NCBI RefSeq assembly: GCF_001922575.1
Contig: NZ_MRCI01000001.1
Coordinates: 434,001 to 498,000 of the forward strand
DNA: 64,000 bases
Origin: Neptunomonas phycophila
Lineage (GTDB): Bacteria; Pseudomonadota; Gammaproteobacteria; Pseudomonadales; Balneatricaceae
Reading direction: 5' to 3'
The notes beneath the pieces are model-generated. The model was not told the origin of the DNA and ran no database searches. It saw nothing but the letters and a program-made list of their open reading frames with translations. The position numbers were made by a program, and so were the translations under genes. The stretch's first letter is position 1. Each line of letters opens with the position of its first letter. Positions 29,201 through 35,713 of the stretch are shown one piece after another.

Positions 29201-30138
29201 AAGGTGTCCGCGTCGATGGGCTCACCACTAAAGTAAAAATTACCGGCTGTGGATATCGGTAAAACAAAAATGCCTATCACAAGCATGTATAGCGGGAATA
29301 TCCAGCGCGCGACACGTAAATTGCGGATGTCTGTATTTTCAACCACGGCCACATGGAATTGGCGCGGCAAACACAGGATAGCGATACAAGCGAGAAGAAT
29401 CTCCGTGAGAAAGCTCCCTCCCAAAAAGCTTTGATACTTTCGTTCGCTATGGAGCGCTTGGGTGATTTGATAGAGGGTGTCGCCAAAACCGTCAAACACA
29501 TTAATTGAGACAAATAATCCGACAGCGATGAACACGGTGAGCTTAACGATAGATTCGAAAGCAACTGCTAGCACCATGCCTTCGTGATGTTCGGTCGCAT
29601 CAATGTGGCGGGTGCCAAACAAGATGGCAAAAATAGCCATCAAAATAGCTACAAACAGTGCCGTATCACTCCCTTTGCTGAGTGCTTCTGTGGCACCGGG
29701 TGTTAGGGCATTAAAACTAATCGCCACTGCCTTAAGCTGCATAGCGATGTAAGGGAGTGTTCCGCAGACGGCGATTAAGGTAACTAAGACTGCAAGTGAT
29801 TGGCTTTTGCCGTAACGCGACGAAATGAAATCCGATATGGTTGTCGTGTTTTGTTGCTTACTGATAAGGATCATTTTCTCGACGACCCGCCACCCAAGGG
29901 CATAGACCAGAATAGGCCCTATGTAAGTGGCCATGAACTCCCAGCCTGAATAGGTGGCTCGCCCGACGGCGCCGTAAAAGGTCCAAGAAGAGCAGTAGAC
30001 AGCCAAGGACAGCGAGTAAACCACAGGGTTACTTGCGTAAGACTTTCCTTTTTGGGTGCTATCGCCGTAATAAGCGATACCGAAGAGCAGTCCCACATAT
30101 AATAATGAGACTAAAATGATAAACCAGCCCGACAGCAT
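26218..30138 (-). CDS. crbS: CrbS-type sodium/solute symporter-linked hybrid histidine kinase
   Basis: This 1306-residue protein fuses an SLC5-type sodium/solute symporter (about residues 1-490, some 13 membrane helices) to a sensor kinase. A linker of STAC type (about 510-640) is followed by two PAS domains. The HisKA box AASHDLLQPLNASRL carries histidine 952, the ATPase has QNFLSNAVRYTQSG and GLGLGLAI, and a C-terminal receiver has aspartate 1239 in VLADYHLGE. This architecture is that of CrbS/MxtR, which senses acetate or a related carbon cue and controls acs through CrbR. It is transcribed away from the DUF4212-symporter operon and toward crbR. Whether it transports solute itself is unknown. 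Confidence 0.9.
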   Translation of the reverse strand: MLSGWFIILVSLLYVGLLFGIAYYGDSTQKGKSYASNPVVYSLSLAVYCSSWTFYGAVGRATYSGWEFMATYIGPILVYALGWRVVEKMILISKQQNTTTISDFISSRYGKSQSLAVLVTLIAVCGTLPYIAMQLKAVAISFNALTPGATEALSKGSDTALFVAILMAIFAILFGTRHIDATEHHEGMVLAVAFESIVKLTVFIAVGLFVSINVFDGFGDTLYQITQALHSERKYQSFLGGSFLTEILLACIAILCLPRQFHVAVVENTDIRNLRVARWIFPLYMLVIGIFVLPISTAGNFYFSGEPIDADTFVLMLPLESGSKTLAMLAFIGGLSASTGMVIVASITLSTMVCNDIIMPLLFRLSGRKLSDKKDLGALLLTVRRMTILSLMLMAYFYYRILGEQGPLSSFGLLAFAAAAQFLPAIVGGLFWKKGSRRGALTGMVMGFILWAYTLVLPTFMNAGILSPDFLTGTLFNYHWLAPTSLMGLSFNEPLSHGVFWSLMVNTSLYVLISQYSPQRLVERIQASAFVDVYNKDLTEPSRHHGVVTVGDLQMLTERFLGLTRTQDAFAGYVAQRNEEPLLSGDKATPELILFTERLLAGVIGASSSRIVLASILRGREMQIGDVVSIVDEASQALRFNRSLLQSTIENIGLGISVVDQQLRLVAWNRPYIEMFSYPEGLICIGREIEEIFRYNAQKGEYGPGDVDEQVHRRLQSIKAGRPHGYERYRPDGTVLAVRGNPMPNGGYVNTYMDVTQQKQIEEALRESEQNIRIYTDNVPVLIAYLDTERRYLFVNKAYADAFGLDRHTIVGMPAYKVLSSEEYEKRRGFIQNVLEGKRQRFETILPSQQDIERFAEVTYIPHIGEYGDILGYFTLYQDITERREAELALQITNETLEQRVKERTHALSVVNKELRKENTIRALMEDELRQAKSDADAANLGKTRFLAAASHDLLQPLNASRLFASALAQQSHSSPATKELVSNLDGSLKAAEELITAILDISKLDAGALEPSISHFSLDTLFSNLSTEFTAVANDKDLAFHYVNCHKVVISDQKLLRRILQNFLSNAVRYTQSGKILLGCRRHKDMLRIEVWDTGVGIPKSRLNEVFEEFKRIDNPKHSQVQGLGLGLAITERIARMLGHRINVRSWVNAGTVFSVDVPLGDPQKAIQAKPEQRGWIRSKALNGTVTLVIDNEPKILEGMTALLQGWGCETYTALSINEATALYTTGDTPLPDIVLADYHLGETETGIMALEALYQLWGTNVPSMVITADRTEAVHAEIEAFGSQLLTKPIRPAGLRAMINKLRA

Positions 30139-30154
30139 GTCGACAAACCTTATA

Positions 30155-30181
30155 GTTACACCTGAATAAATCTAGTGTAAC
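30155..30181. promoter_or_regulatory. Dyad GTTACAC-N13-GTGTAAC at the crbS promoter
   Basis: Perfect 7-bp arms at 30155-30161 and 30175-30181 have centres two helical turns apart. The right arm covers the likely crbS -10 box. This is the form of a dimeric repressor or autoregulator site; the protein is unknown. Confidence 0.5.
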
Positions 30182-30202
30182 CGAATCTTGCGCATAACCT
30201 AA
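30174..30202 (-). promoter_or_regulatory. Candidate sigma-70 promoter of crbS
   Basis: Read on the - strand, TTAGGT (30202-30197) and TACACT (30179-30174) stand 17 bases apart, 36 bases before the crbS ATG. An AAGG ribosome site follows. Confidence 0.5.
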
Positions 30203-30295
30203 CGCTTTCCCTTATACCATCGTCTACCTTATTGAAGGGTAAGGCGTTTTCGACCAAATACAAGAAGCAAGCAACGGCGCCGCTTGCAGCCAATT

Positions 30296-30317
30296 GTTGA
30301 CAATGGGTTGACAAAGG
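30296..30317 (+). repeat. Tandem 11-base direct repeat upstream of the DUF4212-symporter operon
   Basis: GTTGACAATGG (30296-30306) and GTTGACAAAGG (30307-30317) agree in 10 of 11 positions and are spaced by one helical turn. The first also overlaps a palindrome ATTGT-TG-ACAAT (30293-30304). Such a layout suits a response regulator or other activator; CrbR is the obvious candidate by context only. Confidence 0.55.
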
Positions 30318-30349
30318 TTACCGACTAAAGTCGGGGATTTTTTTGTCAA
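30308..30349 (+). terminator. Nested terminator-like structure in the leader of the symporter operon
   Basis: An inner stem CCGAC-TAAA-GTCGG (30321-30334) is followed by GGA and seven T. It is enclosed by an outer 8-bp pair, TTGACAAA (30308-30315) with TTTGTCAA (30342-30349). No + strand gene lies upstream, so this must end a short untranslated transcript or act as an attenuator in the leader of the genes at 30419-32515. Confidence 0.6.
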
Positions 30350-30418
30350 TGCTCTTTGCTAAATTCAATCTGTCTACTATTTCACTTGATCCGATAACAA
30401 AAAATAAAGGAAAGTGCC

Positions 30419-30679
30419 ATGTCAATCAGTAGTGAAACCGCAAAAGCGTACTGGAGTGAAAATCTCCGGATTATCTTAACTTACCTTGTCATCTGGTTCG
30501 TAGTCTCCTACGGCTGTGGCATTCTTTTTGTTGATCAGCTCAATGAGATCCAATTCTTTGGATTCCCATTAGGTTTTTGGTTTGGTCAGCAAGGCTCAAT
30601 TTTCGTCTTCGTCGGGTTGATCTGGGCATACGTGTTCAGCATGAACAAACTCGATGAGAAGTATGACGTTCACGAATAA
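30419..30679 (+). CDS. DUF4212 small subunit of a sodium/solute symporter
   Basis: The 86-residue membrane protein belongs to DUF4212, proteins encoded directly ahead of the VC_2705-type symporters. It has an N-terminal cytoplasmic stretch with AYWSENLRI, a first membrane helix (ILTYLVIWFVVSYGCGILF), a loop with FPLGFWFGQQGS, and a second helix (IFVFVGLIWAYVFSM) ending in a charged tail NKLDEKYDVHE. AAAGGAAAG gives a good ribosome site. The symporter begins 30 bases later. It probably stabilises or assists the symporter, like YjcH with ActP. Confidence 0.9.
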   Translation: MSISSETAKAYWSENLRIILTYLVIWFVVSYGCGILFVDQLNEIQFFGFPLGFWFGQQGSIFVFVGLIWAYVFSMNKLDEKYDVHE

Positions 30680-30709
30680 TAATAAAATTTAGAACAGGAC
30701 GGCGTGATT

Positions 30710-32515
30710 ATGAGTGTTGATGTTTTATCTTACCTCTTTATAGGCGGATCCTTCCTCCTATACATCGGTATCGCAGTGTGGGCCCGTGCTGGGTCAACAA
30801 AAGAGTTCTACGTGGCAGGTGGTGGTGTACATCCGGTTGCTAACGGTATGGCTACTGCCGCTGACTGGATGTCAGCAGCTTCCTTTATTTCTTTAGCGGG
30901 TCTAGTTTCGTTTATCGGACGTGATGGTTCTGCGTATCTCATGGGTTGGACCGGTGGTTACGTACTCCTAGCCATGCTTTTAGCGCCTTACTTGCGTAAG
31001 TTTGGTAAATTTACTGTGCCAGACTTTGTGGGCGACCGTTATGAGTCTAACGTGGCGCGTACCATTGCGGTGGTATGTACTATTGTAATCTCGTTTACCT
31101 ATGTAGCAGGTCAAATGCGTGGTGTGGGTATCGTATTCTCACGTTACTTACACGTAGATATTAATACGGGCGTTATCATTGGTATGGCGATTGTATTCTT
31201 TTATGCTGTTTTAGGTGGCATGAAAGGGATTACCTACACTCAGGTAGCTCAATACTGCGTATTGATTCTTGCCTTCACCGTTCCGGCTTTCTTCCTATCA
31301 GCTCAAGTAACAGGTCATATCCTGCCGCAAATTGGTTTAGGTGCGACGCTTGATTCTGGACAGTCTGTATTAGCGACGCTTGATCAGCTCTCTGTAGATC
31401 TCGGTTTTGCTCAGTACACGGCGGGTAAAATGTCTACAATTGATATTTTCTGTCTGACTGTGGCGCTGATGTGTGGTACGGCGGGTCTTCCTCACGTAAT
31501 TGTACGTTTCTTCACGGTTCCTCGTGTTAAAGATGCACGTACGTCTGCTGGTTGGGCGCTTATCTTCATCGCACTACTTTACACCGCTGTTCCAGGTGTT
31601 GGTGGCTTTGGTCGTGTGAACTTGATTCAAACGGTTAACGGTGTTGATAACACGGGTACAACCTATTCAGAAATTCCTAGCTGGTTCAAAAACTGGGAAA
31701 ATGCTGGCCTGTTAGGTTGGAATGACCGTAATGGTGACGGCAAAATCCAATATGCAGCAGGTAATGCATTTGATGGCAACGGTAAGCCAGCCTTTGGCGA
31801 CGAGCGTGGTGACCAAGGTCAGCGTATCGCTACCAATGCGATCCAAGGTGCTGATTTTGATGCCTCTAAGCAACCGTTTGCAAACGAGCTATATGTAGAC
31901 CGTGACATCATGGTATTGGCTAACCCTGATATTGCGCAACTTCCTGCCTGGGTAATCGCCTTGGTGGCAGCGGGTGCTGTAGCGGCCGCTCTATCGACTG
32001 CGGCAGGCTTATTGTTGGTAATTTCGACAGCGGTAGCGCATGACTTGATGAAGAAAACCATTAATCCGAATATTACTGAGAAGCAAGAGCTTATGTATGC
32101 ACGGATGGCCGCCGTTGTGGCAATCTGTATTGCTGGTTACTTCGGTATTAACCCTCCTGGCTTTGTGGCGCAGGTGGTGGCACTCGCCTTCGGTATTGCA
32201 TGTGCGTCGGTCTTCCCAACTATTATGCTGGGTATCTTCTACAAGCGCATGAATACACAAGGTGCCATTGCCGGTATGTTGGTTGGTTTGATCTCTACCG
32301 TTGGCTACATGTGGTACTTCGTCTTCGGTGGCGGTGATAAAGCTGACTACTTCATGGGAATAGGTCCTGGTGGATTCGGTGCGGTAGGCATGGTGCTTCA
32401 CTTCGTCGTTGCTATGATTGTTGCATCAATGACGCCTCCTCCTTCTGAAGAGATGCAGCGTATTGTAGAAGATCTACGTATCCCACGTGGTGCGGGTGAA
32501 GCTCACGATCACTAA
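30710..32515 (+). CDS. Sodium/solute symporter of the VC_2705 (ActP2-like) subfamily
   Basis: This 601-residue SLC5 symporter probably takes up acetate or another short carboxylate with sodium. ATG 30710 was preferred over GTG 30704 because the family starts at this point, before YLFIGGSFLLYIGIAVW. ARAGSTKEFYVAGGGV and PHVIVRFFTVPRVKDAR are typical. A hydrophilic loop of roughly 110 residues (about 300-410) contains an EF-hand-like segment DRNGDGKI starting at aspartate 339. The end is TPPPSEEMQRIVEDLRIPRG, conserved in this subfamily. It lies between DUF4212 and a DUF294 gene, a common neighbourhood. The substrate is inferred from acs and crbRS nearby. Confidence 0.88.
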   Translation: MSVDVLSYLFIGGSFLLYIGIAVWARAGSTKEFYVAGGGVHPVANGMATAADWMSAASFISLAGLVSFIGRDGSAYLMGWTGGYVLLAMLLAPYLRKFGKFTVPDFVGDRYESNVARTIAVVCTIVISFTYVAGQMRGVGIVFSRYLHVDINTGVIIGMAIVFFYAVLGGMKGITYTQVAQYCVLILAFTVPAFFLSAQVTGHILPQIGLGATLDSGQSVLATLDQLSVDLGFAQYTAGKMSTIDIFCLTVALMCGTAGLPHVIVRFFTVPRVKDARTSAGWALIFIALLYTAVPGVGGFGRVNLIQTVNGVDNTGTTYSEIPSWFKNWENAGLLGWNDRNGDGKIQYAAGNAFDGNGKPAFGDERGDQGQRIATNAIQGADFDASKQPFANELYVDRDIMVLANPDIAQLPAWVIALVAAGAVAAALSTAAGLLLVISTAVAHDLMKKTINPNITEKQELMYARMAAVVAICIAGYFGINPPGFVAQVVALAFGIACASVFPTIMLGIFYKRMNTQGAIAGMLVGLISTVGYMWYFVFGGGDKADYFMGIGPGGFGAVGMVLHFVVAMIVASMTPPPSEEMQRIVEDLRIPRGAGEAHDH

Positions 32516-32523
32516 AACCTGTG

Positions 32524-32555
32524 AACGATATAGCATATAAACTTGTTATATCGTT
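32524..32555 (+). other. Long AT-rich hairpin after the symporter gene
   Basis: AACGATATA and TATATCGTT pair perfectly over 9 bp with a 14-base loop, 8 bases after the stop. There is no T-run. It may protect the 3' end or be a protein site. Confidence 0.45.
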
Positions 32556-32569
32556 ACGCTCAAAAACAT

Positions 32570-32604
32570 AAGGCGTATCGGCGAAAGTTGATGCGCCTTT
32601 TTTA
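32570..32604 (+). terminator. Terminator after the symporter gene
   Basis: AAGGCGTATC and GATGCGCCTT pair over 10 bp (one G-T pair) with a 10-base loop, followed by TTTTTT. This is a strong intrinsic terminator between the symporter and the DUF294 gene. Confidence 0.9.
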
Positions 32605-32661
32605 TCAGTGGCCAGCCTGCTGTTTATAGGAATGAGGCCGCTTGGATAAAGGAGTGTCGTT

Positions 32662-34497
32662 ATGCCTACTTCGTTTAAGATGGATAACTTACCGTTTAGT
32701 TTGCTAACGGAAAGCGAGCAAGCCACATTGCGTAATCATTTGGATATAGCTTATTTCCAAAAGGGCGAAGTGGTTATGGCGGCAGGGTCGGTACCGGAAG
32801 GCGTGCATGTTATTTTAAAAGGCCGGGTATCGGAGAGTGAGTCCCGCGATGATGAAAGCGGACAATCTCATCAAGTTTATGTTCATTACGAAAATGAAGA
32901 TTACTTCGGTGCTTGGTCTGCCATTAAAGGTAAGGCGATACATAACTTTATCGCTGAAGAAGAAACGATTTGCCATATTATACCCACCAAAACTGTTCTT
33001 GATTTGGTGTCAACCAATGCGTTGTTTGCCGATTATTTCCAACAAAACTTAGCCGCGAAAACAGAAATTGTAGAGCAACACAGCGGCGAAACTCAGGACA
33101 TGGCAGAGTTCATGCTAGCCCGCGTGGGTGAAGGTGTGATTCGGGATCCATTAATTGTTCTGGAAGAAACCACAATAAAAGAAGCCACCTTATTTATGCG
33201 TGAAAACCAGGTCGATTGCTTCTTGGTAAAACGCGGCACACGTTACGGTATGGTAACGGGCACAGATCTACTGAATGCCGCCGTTGTTAGTGAAATGCCA
33301 CTCACAACGCCGGTTTCAGAAATAGCGACATACCGCCTGATTAGTATTCACCCCGATGATTACTTATTTAATGCATTAGTGACCATGACTCGGCAACGAA
33401 TTGAGCGTGTTGTGGTGATGAAAGAGCAAGAGCTGATCGGTATTGTTGATTTGACCGATGTATTGAGTTTCTTTTCGAGTCACTCCCATGTCATTGGGTT
33501 GCGCATCGAACGAGCGAATACCGTCGAGGACTTGTTCATAGCCGCTAGCGGTTTGAACGAGTTGATTAAATCGCTGGTCTCGTATGGTGTAAAAACGCGC
33601 TTTGCGATGGACCTGTTATCCGCAATGAACGGCCGGGTTATGGCTAAACTGTTTGAAATGCTCATCCCCGAGGATATGCAGCCACATGTGTGTTTGATCG
33701 TCATGGGGTCAGAAGGTCGGGGCGAGCAAATTATGAAAACAGATCAGGATAACGCCATTATCCACCGTGATGGGCTTGTTTGGCCGCAAATGTCACAAAC
33801 ATTGCAAGAATTCTCCAATAAATTAATGGAGTTCGGCTACCCGCCATGCCCAGGCAATATTATGGTATCTAACCCGTATTGGGTGAACTCACTGGGTGAT
33901 TGGACTCAAAAGTTAGCTGACTGGTCGAGTAGCTGGGAAGAGCAAGACCAGATGAATTTAGCCATCGCCGTTGATGCAAAACCGGTTGCGGGGAATCCGG
34001 CTTTGTTTAAAGCGGGTCGTAATTGGTTTTTTAAATCGCTTAAAAATAATGATTTGTTCTTCTCACACTTTGCAAAAGTGGCGCTGGAATTTCACACACC
34101 GTTAACTTTATTTGGTAATTTGAAAGATAAGGGGCAGTTGGACATTAAAAAGGGAGGGATTTTCCCTATCGTCCACGGGGTGCGTACCTTAGCGCTTGAA
34201 TATCGGATTTTGGCAACGAACACTTTTAAGCGTATCGAGGCGTTGGTAGAAGCTGGCATTATGGAAGATAAACACGGACGCGAGTTAAGTGAAGCGCTAG
34301 GGTTGTTTATCCAATTACGCCTCAGGCAGCAAATTAAGCGGGCCGAAGAGGAAGAGAAGGGTATTGATCCAACGCCTAATACGCTGGACTTACAATCTTT
34401 GCATAAAATGGATCGGGAGCTTTTACGTGATGCCTTTCATGTGGTTAAAGGGTTTAAAAAGCACCTGGAATCTCGTTATCACCTAGGGAGTCGATGA
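32662..34497 (+). CDS. cNMP-binding, CBS and DUF294 nucleotidyltransferase-like protein
   Basis: The 611-residue cytoplasmic protein has four parts: a cyclic-nucleotide-binding-like domain (about 8-130, with FQKGEVVMAAGSVPEGVHVIL), a pair of CBS domains (about 155-275), a DUF294 nucleotidyltransferase domain with GSEGRGEQ at 349-356 and the metal-site pattern TDQDNA at 360-365, and a DUF294 C-terminal helical domain. Relatives regularly flank VC_2705-type symporters and a DnaQ-like exonuclease. The enzymatic target is unknown; a GlnD-like protein-modifying role is conceivable because the nucleotidyltransferase core is of that superfamily. AAGGAG precedes the ATG. The exonuclease gene follows after three bases. 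Confidence 0.88.
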   Translation: MPTSFKMDNLPFSLLTESEQATLRNHLDIAYFQKGEVVMAAGSVPEGVHVILKGRVSESESRDDESGQSHQVYVHYENEDYFGAWSAIKGKAIHNFIAEEETICHIIPTKTVLDLVSTNALFADYFQQNLAAKTEIVEQHSGETQDMAEFMLARVGEGVIRDPLIVLEETTIKEATLFMRENQVDCFLVKRGTRYGMVTGTDLLNAAVVSEMPLTTPVSEIATYRLISIHPDDYLFNALVTMTRQRIERVVVMKEQELIGIVDLTDVLSFFSSHSHVIGLRIERANTVEDLFIAASGLNELIKSLVSYGVKTRFAMDLLSAMNGRVMAKLFEMLIPEDMQPHVCLIVMGSEGRGEQIMKTDQDNAIIHRDGLVWPQMSQTLQEFSNKLMEFGYPPCPGNIMVSNPYWVNSLGDWTQKLADWSSSWEEQDQMNLAIAVDAKPVAGNPALFKAGRNWFFKSLKNNDLFFSHFAKVALEFHTPLTLFGNLKDKGQLDIKKGGIFPIVHGVRTLALEYRILATNTFKRIEALVEAGIMEDKHGRELSEALGLFIQLRLRQQIKRAEEEEKGIDPTPNTLDLQSLHKMDRELLRDAFHVVKGFKKHLESRYHLGSR

Positions 34498-34500
34498 TTC

Positions 34501-35130
34501 ATGATCATCCCGCGTACGATTCGAAAACTGAAAGACAAGATGGATCACAAACAAGGGCCTTATGCTCATCTTTTTGAGCCTTATAAAGGCGACGAGGTTG
34601 TGTCATTAGATTGTGAGACGACAAGTCTCGATGTGAGCGGCGCTGAAATTTTGTCGATAGGTGCTGTTAAGATCCGAGGAAAAAAACTGCTAACCAGCGA
34701 ACGCTTAGATATTAAGCTGAAACCGCCCAAAACACTCACAGGTGATTCCATTGTTGTACATAAACTGCGTGCAACGGACTTAGAGGGAGGTATTGAGCTA
34801 GAAGATGCGTTGCAGCAAGTGCTCGCATTTGTAGGTAACCGGCCAATTTTAGGTTATTACGTTAATTATGATATTCGCATGCTGGATAAATTTATTCGGC
34901 CTATCTATGGGTTTGGTTTGCCGAATAAGGCCATAGAGTTATCTCATGTGTACCATGACATTATTAAGTGGCGTTCAGTCGGCGGTAATATAGACCTGCG
35001 ATTTGATACTATTTCTAAACAGCTTGATATTCCGATGCTTGAGCGGCACACCGCTTTAGGTGATGCAATTACCGTAGCGCTCATGTATGTTCGGTTGACT
35101 CATGGCTCCCCACCTGAGGTGGCGTGCTAA
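34501..35130 (+). CDS. DEDDh 3'-5' exonuclease (DnaQ-like)
   Basis: The 209-residue protein has the DEDDh exonuclease fold. The first motif, VSLDCETTSLD, holds aspartate 37 and glutamate 39. The second is YYVNYDIRMLDKF, and the third HTALGDA has the H-x4-D spacing. It resembles the proofreading subunit of polymerase III but is a stand-alone form with an N-terminal extension of about 35 residues. It is separated from the DUF294 gene by three bases, so the pair is co-translated. Its substrate is unknown; proofreading is unlikely as the only role, given the operon. Confidence 0.88.
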   Translation: MIIPRTIRKLKDKMDHKQGPYAHLFEPYKGDEVVSLDCETTSLDVSGAEILSIGAVKIRGKKLLTSERLDIKLKPPKTLTGDSIVVHKLRATDLEGGIELEDALQQVLAFVGNRPILGYYVNYDIRMLDKFIRPIYGFGLPNKAIELSHVYHDIIKWRSVGGNIDLRFDTISKQLDIPMLERHTALGDAITVALMYVRLTHGSPPEVAC

Positions 35131-35185
35131 CCGGTTGGTACGTCGCTCTTTTTCTTTGCCAGTAGCTTGATAGATATGATTTTAT

Positions 35186-35201
35186 TGGCTCGTTTTTTGC
35201 A
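35186..35201 (+). promoter_or_regulatory. Sigma-54 promoter of fliEFGHIJ
   Basis: TGGCTCG-TTTT-TTGCA differs from consensus by one base; -24 GG is at 35187-35188 and -12 GC at 35199-35200. It lies 125 bases before fliE, which leaves a leader of about 115 bases. Confidence 0.85.
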
Positions 35202-35232
35202 TTTAACTATTCATATATTGCAAAATTGCCGC

Positions 35233-35256
35233 TAAGCGTCATTTATATGGCGCTTA
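35233..35256 (+). other. Hairpin in the fliE leader
   Basis: TAAGCGTCAT and ATGGCGCTTA pair over 10 bp (one G-T pair) with a 4-base loop TTAT, about 20 bases behind the expected transcript start. No T-run follows, so it is more likely a leader element than a terminator. Confidence 0.5.
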
Positions 35257-35326
35257 TGCTGGTGGTTAGCTTGTGAACACAGGTTAATTGCTTATAATGT
35301 CAATAAGTTGTCATTCAGGGTGCAAG

Positions 35327-35686
35327 ATGATTGAGCGAACGGATATCCAAAGTGTACTAACCCAAATGCGAGCCATGAAAGAACAGGCCCAAATGGGTGT
35401 TAGTCATGTCAATAATCCGGCAGAAGTGGCTATGCCTTCTGTACGCCCTGTTGCTGAAAGTAATGATGGCTTTGGCTCTTTATTAAAAAGTGCAATCGAC
35501 GGTGTAAATAATACGCAAATGGAAGCATCACGCCTTGCAACGGCTTATGAGCAGGGGGATACCAGCGTAGAGCTAACGCAAGTAATGGTACAGTTACAAA
35601 AAGCTTCCGTGTCTTTTCAGGCGATGACTGAAGTGCGTAATCGTCTCGTGTCTGCGTATGAAGATGTAATGAACATGTCAATTTAA
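35327..35686 (+). CDS. fliE: FliE hook-basal body protein
   Basis: FliE joins the MS ring to the proximal rod and is the first axial protein exported. ATG 35327 (MIERTDIQSVL) was chosen because AGGGTG lies before it and because the upstream frame (to 35288) would add an unrelated stretch. The 119-residue product has FGSLLKSAIDGVNNTQMEASRLA and the C-terminal VMVQLQKASVSFQAMTEVRNRLVSAYEDVMNM, which is diagnostic. It starts the fliEFGHIJ unit behind a sigma-54 promoter. In Pseudomonas it directly follows fleR. Confidence 0.97.
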   Translation: MIERTDIQSVLTQMRAMKEQAQMGVSHVNNPAEVAMPSVRPVAESNDGFGSLLKSAIDGVNNTQMEASRLATAYEQGDTSVELTQVMVQLQKASVSFQAMTEVRNRLVSAYEDVMNMSI

Positions 35687-35713
35687 TGACGATTTCGGAA
35701 AGTAATACTGGTC

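Noticed and set aside
30390-30397. TCCGATAA ahead of the DUF4212 gene, like a FliA -10 box
   Set aside because: The -35 position reads TGTCTACT; no match.
35271-35298. TTGTGA-N16-TATAAT in front of fliE
   Set aside because: A fair sigma-70 match, but the sigma-54 site at 35186 is better and fits the known fliE control; kept only as a possible second start.
23095-35326. Border repeats or transposase remains around the acetate module
   Set aside because: The gaps at both ends were compared by eye; no shared direct or inverted repeats, integrase or tRNA end was found.
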